This document shows positions 8,503-17,609 of a DNA stretch of 51,799 nucleotides, in pieces. Source of the stretch: Bacteroides sp. (GTDB taxonomy: Bacteria; Bacteroidota; Bacteroidia; Bacteroidales; Bacteroidaceae). The DNA lies in contig DXLM01000013.1 in NCBI GenBank assembly GCA_019414725.1, positions 1 to 51,799 of the forward strand, written 5' to 3'. The notes under the pieces are model-generated. The model ran no database searches. It was not told where the DNA came from and saw nothing but the letters and a program-made list of their open reading frames with translations. Every line of letters begins with the position of its first letter. Positions within the stretch are counted from its first letter, which is position 1. Position numbers and translations under genes: made by a program.

Positions 8503-8510
8503 CAAATATA
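8503..8510 (-). promoter_or_regulatory. -7 box (TATATTTG) of the HTH-integrase operon
   Basis: An exact match to the Bacteroidetes TAnnTTTG box on the minus strand. A TTTG lies 22 nt upstream. It is the outermost signal attributable to the mobile element on this side. With flanking bases it reads GTATATTTGT, 9 of 10 matches to the GTAnnTTTGC core used by CTnDOT-type integrases. Confidence 0.5.
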
Positions 8511-8560
8511 CGATAAAAATCCGAGAAATAAGCAAAGCCAAAGAAAAGTCTACAAAAAGA

Positions 8561-8593
8561 TATAGGGCATAACTTGTTGAGTTACACCCTATA
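8561..8593 (-). terminator. dnaK terminator
   Basis: The stem TATAGGG-ca-TAAC pairs with GTTA-ca-CCCTATA around a 7-nt loop and is followed on the minus strand by TCTTTTTG. It belongs to dnaK, so the element boundary must lie to its left. Confidence 0.8.
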
Positions 8594-8626
8594 TTCCTAT
8601 TTATTGTTATCGTTATTTATCGATAC

Positions 8627-10534
8627 TTACTTCACTTCCTCAAAATCAGCATCCTGAACATTATCATTCTTTCCGTCATTCTGAGTATTTGCCTGACCTG
8701 CATTAGGACCAGCCTGAGCACCGCCTTGTGCACCTGTCTGAGCATACATTTCAGCACTTGCAGCCTGGAATGCAGTCTGAAGTTCAGCACTTGCAGCATC
8801 GATACCAGCCAAATCCTGTGCTTTGTGAGCATCTTTCAGTTTCTGAAGAGCAGCTTCGATAGGAGCTTTCTTGTCAGCTGGAAGCTTATCACCAAGATCC
8901 TTCAACTGATTTTCAGTTGTGAAGATCAAGCTATCTGCCTGGTTCAATTTATCGATACGTTCTTTTTCTTTCTTATCTGCTTCTGCGTTTGCTTCAGCTT
9001 CAGCTTTCATACGTTCAATTTCTTCCTTGCTCAAGCCAGATGAAGCTTCGATACGAATAGCCTGTTCCTTACCTGTTGCTTTATCCTTAGCAGAAACTTT
9101 CAAGATACCGTTTGCATCGATATCGAAGGTTACTTCAATCTGAGGAACACCACGACGAGCAGGAGCAATACCTGTCAGGTTGAACTGACCGATTGATTTG
9201 TTCTGTGCTGCCATAGGACGTTCACCCTGAAGTACGTGGATTGTTACTTCTGTCTGATTGTCGGCTGCAGTAGAGAATACTTCACTCTTCTTGCAAGGGA
9301 TAGTAGTGTTAGCATCGATAAGTTTTGTCATCACACCACCCATTGTTTCGATACCCATTGACAGCGGAGTTACATCCAACAGAACTACACCCTTGATTTC
9401 GTCTGTCAAAACGGCACCCTGAACAGCTGCACCTACTGCAACTACTTCGTCTGGGTTAACACCCTTAGAAGGAACTTTTCCGAAGAAGTCTTCTACCAGT
9501 TTCTGAACGGCAGGTATACGAGATGAACCACCAACCAAGATAACTTCATCGATATCTGAGTTGCTCAAACCAGCATCGCTCATTGCTTTCTTACAAGGTT
9601 CAAGACAAGCCTGAATCAAGTTGTGAGCCAAAGCTTCGAATTTAGCACGAGTCAATGTCTTAACCAAGTGTTTAGGAACACCAGCTACCGGCATGATATA
9701 CGGCAAGTTTATTTCTGTTGATGTAGAAGAAGACAATTCAATCTTAGCTTTTTCAGCTGCTTCTTTCAAACGCTGCATAGCCATCGGATCAGTTGTCAGA
9801 TCTGCACCTTCATCGTTCTTGAATTCCTGTACCAACCAGTCGATGATAACCTGGTCGAAGTCATCACCACCCAGGTGAGTATCACCGTTAGTTGACAATA
9901 CTTCGAATACACCACCACCAAATTCAAGGATTGAGATATCGAATGTACCACCACCAAGGTCGAACACTGCAACTTTCATATCCTTATTTGATTTGTCAAC
10001 ACCATATGCAAGTGCTGCTGCTGTCGGTTCGTTTACGATACGTTTTACTTCCAAACCTGCAATCTGACCAGCTTCTTTAGTAGCCTGACGCTGTGAATCT
10101 GAGAAGTATGCCGGAACTGTGATAACAGCTTCTGTTACTTCCTGTCCCAGATAATCTTCAGCAGTCTTTTTCATTTTCTGAAGAATCATTGCTGAGATTT
10201 CCTGTGGAGTATATAAACGTCCGTCGATATCTACACGCGGAGTATTGTTGTCACCTTTTACTACTGAATAAGGTACTCGTGAAATTTCTTTCTGAACCTG
10301 ATCGTAAGTTTCACCCATGAAACGCTTGATAGAATATACTGTACGTCTCGGGTTTGTAATAGCCTGACGTTTAGCCGGATCACCAACCTTACGTTCGCCA
10401 CCATCAACGAAACCTACTACTGAAGGAGTGGTACGTTTACCTTCGCTGTTGGCAATTACCACCGGTTCGTTACCTTCGAATACTGCAACACATGAGTTTG
10501 TTGTTCCTAAGTCAATACCAATAATCTTTCCCAT
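8627..10534 (-). CDS. dnaK: Molecular chaperone DnaK (Hsp70)
   Basis: A 635-aa Hsp70 that binds exposed hydrophobic peptides in an ATP cycle driven by DnaJ and GrpE, both encoded about 16 kb away in this window. The ATPase domain starts GKIIGIDLGTTNSCVAVFEG and has the phosphate loop FDLGGGTFDISILEFGGG. The substrate domain and helical lid follow, ending in a Gly/Gln/Asn-rich linker and an acidic tail (DADFEEVK), typical of bacterial DnaK. It is monocistronic, with its own terminator. No exact TAnnTTTG box and no CIRCE element is present upstream; a 7-bp inverted repeat at 10591-10615 is the only clear operator-like site. Confidence 0.98.
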   Translation of the reverse strand: MGKIIGIDLGTTNSCVAVFEGNEPVVIANSEGKRTTPSVVGFVDGGERKVGDPAKRQAITNPRRTVYSIKRFMGETYDQVQKEISRVPYSVVKGDNNTPRVDIDGRLYTPQEISAMILQKMKKTAEDYLGQEVTEAVITVPAYFSDSQRQATKEAGQIAGLEVKRIVNEPTAAALAYGVDKSNKDMKVAVFDLGGGTFDISILEFGGGVFEVLSTNGDTHLGGDDFDQVIIDWLVQEFKNDEGADLTTDPMAMQRLKEAAEKAKIELSSSTSTEINLPYIMPVAGVPKHLVKTLTRAKFEALAHNLIQACLEPCKKAMSDAGLSNSDIDEVILVGGSSRIPAVQKLVEDFFGKVPSKGVNPDEVVAVGAAVQGAVLTDEIKGVVLLDVTPLSMGIETMGGVMTKLIDANTTIPCKKSEVFSTAADNQTEVTIHVLQGERPMAAQNKSIGQFNLTGIAPARRGVPQIEVTFDIDANGILKVSAKDKATGKEQAIRIEASSGLSKEEIERMKAEAEANAEADKKEKERIDKLNQADSLIFTTENQLKDLGDKLPADKKAPIEAALQKLKDAHKAQDLAGIDAASAELQTAFQAASAEMYAQTGAQGGAQAGPNAGQANTQNDGKNDNVQDADFEEVK

Positions 10535-10590
10535 AATTGTATCTATTTTATTTATTTTTATTCAAGTTTACTCTGTAATACCGAAGCATT

Positions 10591-10615
10591 ACGCCATAAT
10601 TAAAACAAATGGCGT
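10591..10615. promoter_or_regulatory. Inverted repeat ACGCCAT-N11-ATGGCGT upstream of dnaK
   Basis: A perfect 7-bp inverted repeat with an 11-bp spacer, 57-81 bp upstream of the dnaK start codon, where a promoter would be expected. It is not CIRCE. Confidence 0.4.
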
Positions 10616-10819
10616 GCCAGAAAGAAAACTTCTTTTTTTCTCATAGCCGACGGACATTTTGGCAGTCCGTTATGACAAAGCAGACAAAGCATACGCCAAA
10701 AATTACATAATCTCACCTAAAATCGACAGAATTTGGCACAAGTCATTTTCCAGTATATGCCATGTTTAGAAGAATTCATGCAGAAGTTTTCAAAAAACAT
10801 CCTGAAATGTTTCTCAATC

Positions 10820-10894
10820 TTTGTACAAAAAATCAGAAAATTTGTACAAAACATCGGAATTTTTGTACGAAAAGAGCGGAACATTTGTACAAAA
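10820..10894. repeat. Array of four TTTGTACAAAA palindromes, 21-22 bp period
   Basis: TTTGTACAAAA at 10820, 10841 and 10884 and TTTGTACGAAA at 10862. The starts are 21, 21 and 22 bp apart, so all four palindromes face the same side of the helix. The spacers are only partly conserved (ATCAGAA, ATCGGAA, GAGCGGAA). The array lies 285 bp upstream of the dnaK start and 222 bp upstream of the adaptor gene start. Confidence 0.85.
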
Positions 10895-11008
10895 AATAAA
10901 AAAACATCGAGATAAATCTCTGTAAAGATCTAAACGCTTCTATATAAAGCCTTTCATATATATATTATATATAAGGTGAAACTGCCCAAAAGTATTCAGT
11001 TTTGCTTT

Positions 11009-11041
11009 TCTACGGTTCAGTATCTTCTATCTACGGTTCAG
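11009..11041 (+). promoter_or_regulatory. Candidate LytTR operator (two 12-bp direct repeats)
   Basis: TCTACGGTTCAG occurs at 11009-11020 and 11030-11041, 21 bp apart. A weaker third TTCAG lies one more 21-bp step upstream (10995-10999). ACGGTTCAG fits the LytTR half-site pattern WMMGTTNRK in 8 of 9 positions, and 9+12 spacing of direct repeats is what LytTR regulators use. The pair ends 11 bp before the -33 box of the operon that encodes a LytTR regulator. Confidence 0.6.
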
Positions 11042-11052
11042 AAACAACAATA

Positions 11053-11083
11053 TTGAAGCCTTATTTACCTTGACTTACTTTTG
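11053..11083 (+). promoter_or_regulatory. Promoter of the efflux operon
   Basis: TTG at 11053-11055, a 20-nt spacer, then TACTTTTG at 11076-11083, an exact match to the Bacteroidetes -33/-7 consensus. This leaves about 25-30 nt of leader before the ATG at 11117. Confidence 0.75.
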
Positions 11084-11116
11084 CATTACTAAATAATCAT
11101 TCAGAAGAACATTAAG

Positions 11117-12136
11117 ATGAAAAAAGCACTTTTATTTCTCGCATGTATAGGGTGTTTCATATCGTGCGACAACAACTCAAACAAGGAGCAGCAAGCTCCT
11201 AATGTAAAAGTTATCCGTGCCGAACAGTCGGATACATCTTCCGAGCGCAGCTATTCATTCATTTCACAACCTTACCGGACTACAGAACTTTCTTTCAGAG
11301 TAGGTGGTCCGGTATATACTTTCGATACACAAAGCGGACAGTTCTTCCGTAAAGGAGAGCTAATTGCCGCTATCGACGACCGTGACTTTCTGATTCGCAA
11401 ACAACGCGCAGAGGCTATCTATAAACAAACGGAGGCTGACTACAAACGTATTTCAAATCTATATGAAAAAGGAAGCATATCAGGAACAAGTTACGAAAAA
11501 GCCAAGGCTGACTATACAACATCCGTCAATGAATTAAAAGATACCAAACTGTATGCACCTTTCGATGGATATATCCAAAAAGTTAACATAGAGCGTTATC
11601 AGGACATCAAGGCCTCTGTTCCGGTAGTAACATTTATCGACCTTTCCAAAATCAAGGTTGAAGCCTATATTCCGGAAGATATGGCAGTAAATGCCCGAAA
11701 GCAGTCTGCCCTCCCCTGCTCTATCACATTCAATGCTATACAGGAAAAAACATTTATACCGGAAAAGACTTATATCACACAAAGCGCAAGCGACAACAAC
11801 ATATCTTATTTATTTACAGCAATAATCAACAATGCAGACAACAGCTTATTGGGTGGTATGGCAGGCTCTCTTTTAATCCCTAGCTTTAGTTCATCTTCAT
11901 ATTCATACCAGAGCGTGGTCATCCCCCAAACGGCTGTTTGTCATACTGACGAAACGGGTTCTTTCGTTTGGCTCGTGAACGAACAGAACCGGGTTGTAAA
12001 AAGGTCTGTAAAAACAGGCAAGCTAAGAAAGAATGACAAAATAGAAATTCTGTCAGGACTTTCTGCCGGTGAAAGAATTGCCGCAACACGGCTGACTTAT
12101 CTCTCGGAAAACGAAGAAATAACCATTCAAGACTAA
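11117..12136 (+). CDS. RND efflux periplasmic adaptor, lipoprotein (HlyD/AcrA family)
   Basis: A 339-aa membrane fusion protein that would link the inner-membrane RND pump to the TolC-like channel. The signal peptide ends in a lipobox with Cys17 (GCFISC). The lipoyl/barrel-sandwich halves are visible at about 55-95 (RVGGPVYTFDTQSGQFFRKGELIAAID) and 140-160 (LYAPFDGYIQKV), separated by a short alpha-helical hairpin (QRAEAIYKQTEADYKRISNLYEKG). A beta-barrel and membrane-proximal domain follow. It is the first gene of the operon, 12 bp before the pump gene. The substrate cannot be predicted. Confidence 0.9.
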   Translation: MKKALLFLACIGCFISCDNNSNKEQQAPNVKVIRAEQSDTSSERSYSFISQPYRTTELSFRVGGPVYTFDTQSGQFFRKGELIAAIDDRDFLIRKQRAEAIYKQTEADYKRISNLYEKGSISGTSYEKAKADYTTSVNELKDTKLYAPFDGYIQKVNIERYQDIKASVPVVTFIDLSKIKVEAYIPEDMAVNARKQSALPCSITFNAIQEKTFIPEKTYITQSASDNNISYLFTAIINNADNSLLGGMAGSLLIPSFSSSSYSYQSVVIPQTAVCHTDETGSFVWLVNEQNRVVKRSVKTGKLRKNDKIEILSGLSAGERIAATRLTYLSENEEITIQD

Positions 12137-12148
12137 AACGAAATACTG

Positions 12149-15100
12149 ATGAAAGGATTAGTAAAATTTTTCCTGACGAACAAAGCCTTAAGCTGGCTGA
12201 TACTGATACTGATTTTGAGTGGAGGCATATTCGCATATAACAATATGGGAAAGCTTGAAGATGCACCATTCACAATCAAACAAGCACTCGTAACAACTTC
12301 TTATCCGGGAGCTTCTCCAATGGAAGAACAACAACAAGTAACCGATGTACTGGAAGAATCGATTCAGTCGCTGGGTGAACTATATTATCTGAAGACGGAA
12401 AACCGGGCAGGGCTTTCTAAAATTACCGTTTATGTGAAAAAAGAAATACGCGCCAAAGATATGCAACAGCTTTGGGACAAACTTCGCCGGAAAGTAAACG
12501 ATGTACAAAACAAGTTACCCGCGGGTGCAGGTCCATCGGTTGTAAATGATGATTTTGGTGATGTCTTGGGAGTATTCTACGGCTTAAGCAGTGAAACACA
12601 TACTTATCGCGAACTGGAAGACTGTGCCAAAAAAAATAAAAAATGAACTGTTGGACGTAAAAGACGTGGCTAAAGTCGAACTGTTCGGTATTCAGAACCG
12701 GACAATCGAAGTAACGGTCAACCCTTCACTACTTTCTCAAAGTGGAGTAATGATGGCCGACATAGCCTCAGCCTTTGAAAGACAAAACAAGGTAGTCGAT
12801 GCAGGTGCGATAGAAACATCCACAAACCGTCTTCGAATTGAAGCCGATGGAAGTTTTACAAGTCTGGAAGAAATAGAGAATCTGACTGTCGTTTCGCGTA
12901 AAGGTGAATATTTCCGGCTGGGAGAAATTGCAGAAATCAGAGAAAGCTATTCGCGTCCGGCAAGAAACCTGATGAGAATCGGAAATATTCCAGCTGTAGG
13001 TATCGCAATTTCAACAGTATCCGACGGGAATGTAGTAGAGATGGCAGAACTTGTATCCCAGCAAATTGATAAGCTGAAAGCTGATATGCCGGAGGGATAT
13101 AAACTGGACATTATTTATGATCAAGGATATGAATCGGCTGTAGCTAACGATGGATTTGTAATGAATCTCATTGTTTCTGTACTGACTGTAGTAGCTGTAC
13201 TATTGTTCTTCATCGGATTCAAAAACGGATTTCTAATAGGTAGCGGACTGATTTTTTCCATTTTCGGAACACTGATCTACATGCAGGCTACTGGAATTGC
13301 CCTGCAACGAATGTCGCTTGCAGCCATCATCATTGCAATGGGTATGCTGGTAGACAATGCCATTGTGGTATATGATGCAGCTTTAGTTAATATGCAACAT
13401 GGAATGAGAAAGCGTGTTGCCATACTGAACGCCGTATCAAGTACCGCCATGCCTCTTCTCGGAGCTACACTGATAGCAGTACTTACCTTTTTGCCGGTAT
13501 ATCTTTCTCCACATATCACAGGCGAGATTCTTTCATCGCTGTTTATTGTAATAGCGGTGTCTTTGCTGCTCAGCTGGGTACTTGCCATCACACAAAATGT
13601 ATTTTTCGTTCAAGAGTTCGTAAGACGTCCACGACCGGAAGAACTGAAAAACGAATTATTCACCGGACGTATATACGACTTTTTCCGTAAAGCACTAAGT
13701 TTCACGATACGGAAACGATATACAGTAGTAGGATGCATGGTTGTACTGCTAGTTGTGGCCGGATGGGGATTCAGATATATTCCTCAACAATTTATGCCAC
13801 TATTAAACAAGCAATACTTTTCCGTAGACATGTGGTTGCCCGAAGGTACACGTATCGAAGAGAGTGAAAAACAGGCTGCACAACTGACGGAATACCTGCA
13901 AACATTCGATGGAGTAAAGAAGGTTTCTACTTATATCGGGCAAACTCCTCCAAGATATTATCTGGCAAATGCTGCTTATGGTCCGCAACCTAATTATGCT
14001 CAATGTCTGATAGAGGCAGAAACTCCTGAAAAGTCACGCGAATTACAGGAAATTTTATATCACAAGCTTCCTGAAAAATTTCAGGATGCACTTATACGAG
14101 TCAACAGTTTCGAAATCAACAGCATACCTCAGGCTTTAATCGAAGCCCGGTTCTGTGGAGATGATCCGGCTGTATTGGATTCTCTGACAAACATTGCTAT
14201 CGGTATCATGCGTAAGAATCCGAAAGTGCTGAATGCACGCAACGAGTGGGGAAATATGGCTATGATGATAAAAGCGGGCTACGATCCGGTAAAAGCCGGA
14301 AGACTGAATATCGGACGGAGTGATATGATGAATGCTGTCAAATCAGTTAGCGACGGAACGGCCATAGGTATTTACCGCGATAATGACAAAAAGGTTCCCG
14401 TACTACTCCGCACAAAAGAAGAGGCATCATGGGATACAGAAAAACTGGAAGATCCGCAGATATGGAATGGATCTAACTCTGCTCCGTTAGGACAAGTAAC
14501 CGATGGCATCAACATCGCATGGGAATATCCGCTTGTGCGTACATACAACCGACAGCTTTCCATGGCTGCCCAATGTGACGTGAAACGTGGACATACCATG
14601 AAAGAAGTACACGCAGAGATACGGGAAGAAATAGAAAACATCAAACTGCCCGAAGGCTATAGTTTTTTCTGGGATTCACAATATAAAGATCAGAAAGAAG
14701 CCATGGCAGCATTGACCAAATATTTTCCTTTGGCCATTATCATGCTGATAATCATTCTCGTCATGCTTTTCGGAAATTTCCGGCAGCCACTTATCATTTT
14801 CCTTATTCTACCGTTGTCACTCATCGGTATGGTATTCGGATTATTGCTCACAGGATTCCAGTTTGGTTTCTTCTGTATAGCCGGATGGCTCGGATTATTA
14901 GGCATGATTATAAAGAATGTTATTGTATTGCTGGATGAAGTAAACGTACAGCGAAGAGCAGGTATCGCGCCATATACGGCAGTCATCGAAGCTACAGTTT
15001 CCAGAGTACGTCCTGTACTGATGGCTGCACTGACAACTGTTTTCGGAAGTATCCCGCTTTTATTCGATGTCGTATTTGGTGGCATGGCAGCAACAATCGT

Positions 15101-15176
15101 ATTCGGCTTGTCGTTTGCCACACTGCTTACATTATTTGTGACTCCGGCTCTATATGCTATTTTTTACAAAATATAG
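12149..15176 (+). pseudogene. RND efflux pump (AcrB/MMPL-like), single-base frameshift
   Basis: Two overlapping frames together give one pump of about 1008 aa, near the family's normal size. The first frame (12149-12646) ends CAKKNKK-stop. The second continues smoothly as IKNELLDVKDV from 12636. Homology is restored if the run of eight A at 12629-12636 is seven. The pump has two large periplasmic loops and about 12 membrane segments. The conserved TM4 motif reads GMLVDNAIVVYDA, with one acidic residue where many relatives have two. Otherwise the frame is intact to the end, so the lesion is recent, a sequencing or assembly error, or a slippage site. It would be a proton-driven exporter with the adaptor and the TolC-like protein. 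Confidence 0.85.
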
Positions 15177-15239
15177 TATCTATTGCGTTTTCTCGAAATT
15201 TATGTGGAACTTTTTCTTAACTTTACAAATTACAAGAGG

Positions 15240-16540
15240 ATGAATAAATGGATTATATTGTGCCTGATGTGTGTTTCTGCACAAGCTCAGGCACAACACA
15301 ACAAACTTTTGCAAGAATATCGCACCAAGGTGAAAGCATATAACCAAGACATAAAGGCAGCAGGATATGCAGCTTCCATACAACAGGAAAAAGAGAAATC
15401 GGCAAAAGCTGATTTCCTGCCTTCGCTGTCTGGTAATGCCAACTTCAACTATACCGGTAATCCGGCAGAACTCTCTGTAGCTATCCCTTCACTTAATGAG
15501 CCTGTTAGCTTTCAGGGACGAAATGCTAAATATGGTGCATCGCTCACATTAGCCCAGCCTATCTATTCAGGAGGAGCTCTACAGGCTGGATATGACAAGG
15601 CAAAAAAAGAAAATGAATCGTCACGTTATGAGCAGATGCGTGTGACAAACAATATCATATATGATACTGATGTATATTATTGGAATAAAGTCGCACGTCA
15701 GGAAATGGTGACAGTGGCCGAAGAGTTTAAAGAATCGGTCGCAACGTTGGTTGAGGTAGTAAAGACCGCGTAGAAGAAGAATATTCCGACCGTAACGATT
15801 TACTTATAGCAGAAGTTAAACTGAATGATGCTGAATACCGGCTGATACAGTCGCGCAATGACGCAGAAGTAGCACGTTTATCTATGAACTCTTTCTCCGG
15901 CATTCCATTCAACCAAGAGCTGGAAACAGACTCCGTCGTTGTACCACTGACAGAAGTTCAGCACTTTCCGGGAACGGTAGAAACAGCTATGGCATCAAGA
16001 CCGGAACTGCGAATAGCAACCAATAAAGTCGACATTCAAAGATCAGCTTCGAAAATCGCTAATGCACAATATTTGCCTAAACTGTCGGTTGGTATAGATG
16101 GAAGTTATTCATCACCGGGATATGATTTCAAATCGGATCTGGATCCTAATTACGCTGTATATGCCAAGTTAAGCGTACCTATATTCGAATGGGGTAAACG
16201 TAGACATACCAAAAAATCAGGGAAATATAGTGTAAACATGGCAATCGAGAATCATCATAAGGTGGCCGACAATATTCGTCTGGAAATAGAAACCGCCTTT
16301 TATACCTACTCGCAAGCTATAGAAAAAGTTAGACTCACAGAAAGTTCTCTGTCGAAAGCAGCCGACAGCGAAAAGATGGCAATGGACAAATATAAAGAAG
16401 GTAATATTTCCATCCTTGAAGTTATCAATGCACAATTATATCATCAGGATGCCAAAATCAATTATATTCAGTCGAAGCTAAACGCTCAGATAGCTAAAAG
16501 CGGGCTGGACAGAGCCACAGGGAAAATAGACATACAATAA
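15240..16540 (+). pseudogene. TolC-like outer membrane efflux protein, single-base frameshift
   Basis: The start is at the ATG at 15240, which gives a signal peptide MNKWIILCLMCVSAQAQA; a TTG at 15183 upstream is unlikely. The frame stops at 15773 after VEVVKTA. Adding one G near 15764 turns this into VKDRVEEEYSDRNDLL and joins the frame that runs to 16540, for about 433 aa, normal for the family. The two repeats of the TolC/OEP fold are visible, each with long helices rich in A, Q, E and K. It would form the outer-membrane channel of this efflux system. This is the second single-base lesion in the same operon. Confidence 0.85.
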
Positions 16541-16544
16541 TAGA

Positions 16545-17609
16545 ATGATACAAATGAAAAGCAGACTGAAAGACATAAAGCGGTATTTGTGGGATGTACT
16601 TTTATTCTCCGGAATAGGATGCTTCTCTTATTTTCTATTGGTATATTATGCAGATATTCCTTCCCAATATCAAGACCGGCTGATGACTTTTCAGGCTTTT
16701 TCTGCCGTAGTTGTATTATTTAACGGGGTTGGACTCAGCGTAAAATACATAAACGAGAAACTGATGATGTATTATCAGTTTTTCTTAAAGAATCATCGCA
16801 TGCTGTCTATCGGATTAATAACTGCTGCAATCATTCTCTTCATATCCAATTACCTGTTGCTGGTTTCTACCAAACTGCTCATAGAGTCACCTCATCCTTT
16901 TATGCTGAAAGATAAAGGATTGTATGTCATGCTTACAGTGTGGTTTATAGAACTCATCATTGTAGGACAATTCATGCTGAACCGTTTTTACGTAGATCTG
17001 GTGAAGCTATATAAACGTGCAGAAGAACTGGAGGAAAAAACAGCACAAGCCCGGTATATGGCGCTACAAAACCAACTGAATCCGCATTTTTTATTTAACA
17101 GTCTGAATACACTTATTTCTGAAATAGAATATAATCCGATGAATGCCATAGAATTTACACGAAACCTCGCCGATACATACAGGTATATTCTTTACTGCCA
17201 GGACAAGCATACCATTCCGCTCAGAGAAGAGCTTGACTTTCTTAATACTTATATCCTACTTCAAAAAGTCCGTCTGGGAGATTGCCTAAATATCAACAAT
17301 ACAATAGATGAAAAATACTGGGATGTACCTATTCCTCCTTTAACACTACAACTTTTAATAGAAAATGTCATCAAACACAATATCATAAGTCTCAGTAAAC
17401 CCATGGAAGTAAAACTGACCACCGAAGTACGTGACAAAGAGGTCTGGCTCAGTGTTTCCAATCCTATAAAACTCAAACAAGGGGTTGCCTCATCGGGAAA
17501 AGGGCTTATGAATCTCTCCCAACGCTATAAGTTATTATGCAACAGGGAGCTTATCATAGAAAACAACAAAAATAAATTTGTCATTAAAGTACCTTTATTA
17601 TATGAATAA
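16545..17609 (+). CDS. LytS/YehU-type sensor histidine kinase
   Basis: A 354-aa membrane kinase. Four transmembrane helices lie at about 15-36, 50-66, 87-109 and 126-146, with almost no periplasmic loop, so it probably senses something in or near the membrane. A linker coiled coil (150-172) leads to the His_kinase domain (PF06580) with phospho-acceptor His181 in QNQLNPHFLFNSLNT. It is followed by an HATPase domain with the N-box LIENVIKHNI and G-box GKGLMNLSQRYKLL. It starts 4 bp after the TolC-like gene and overlaps the regulator gene by 8 bp, so it is part of the efflux operon and likely signals to the LytTR regulator. Confidence 0.92.
   Translation: MIQMKSRLKDIKRYLWDVLLFSGIGCFSYFLLVYYADIPSQYQDRLMTFQAFSAVVVLFNGVGLSVKYINEKLMMYYQFFLKNHRMLSIGLITAAIILFISNYLLLVSTKLLIESPHPFMLKDKGLYVMLTVWFIELIIVGQFMLNRFYVDLVKLYKRAEELEEKTAQARYMALQNQLNPHFLFNSLNTLISEIEYNPMNAIEFTRNLADTYRYILYCQDKHTIPLREELDFLNTYILLQKVRLGDCLNINNTIDEKYWDVPIPPLTLQLLIENVIKHNIISLSKPMEVKLTTEVRDKEVWLSVSNPIKLKQGVASSGKGLMNLSQRYKLLCNRELIIENNKNKFVIKVPLLYE

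Larger units (their letters stand above)
10535..11116. other. Divergent intergenic region, dnaK / efflux operon
   Basis: This 582-bp gene-free stretch holds the dnaK upstream repeat (10591-10615), a small hairpin ACGGAC/GTCCGT (10650-10670), the four-palindrome array (10820-10894), the LytTR-like direct repeats (11009-11041) and the efflux-operon promoter (11053-11083). The reading frame crossing the array looks non-coding. Confidence 0.7.

Noticed and set aside
8495..8561. tRNA as integration target
   Set aside because: No tRNA-like cloverleaf or CCA end is found near the element's right end or elsewhere in the window.
10535..10700. CIRCE element upstream of dnaK or grpE
   Set aside because: The TTAGCACTC-N9-GAGTGCTAA pattern is absent in both upstream regions.
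10820..10894. Possible CRISPR array (also considered at 49448-49535)
   Set aside because: Spacers of 6-11 bp and palindromic 10-16 bp units are too short, and no cas genes are present.
10733..10915. 60-aa reading frame with heptad-like FVQK repeats across the TTTGTACAAA array
   Set aside because: The repeats arise because 21 bp equals seven codons. It starts with TTG, has no promoter or ribosome site, and the period breaks to 22 bp at the third step.
12629..12636. Programmed -1 ribosomal frameshift in the pump gene
   Set aside because: No downstream stem or pseudoknot is evident, and pump genes of this family are normally not frameshifted. Error, slippage or decay is more likely.
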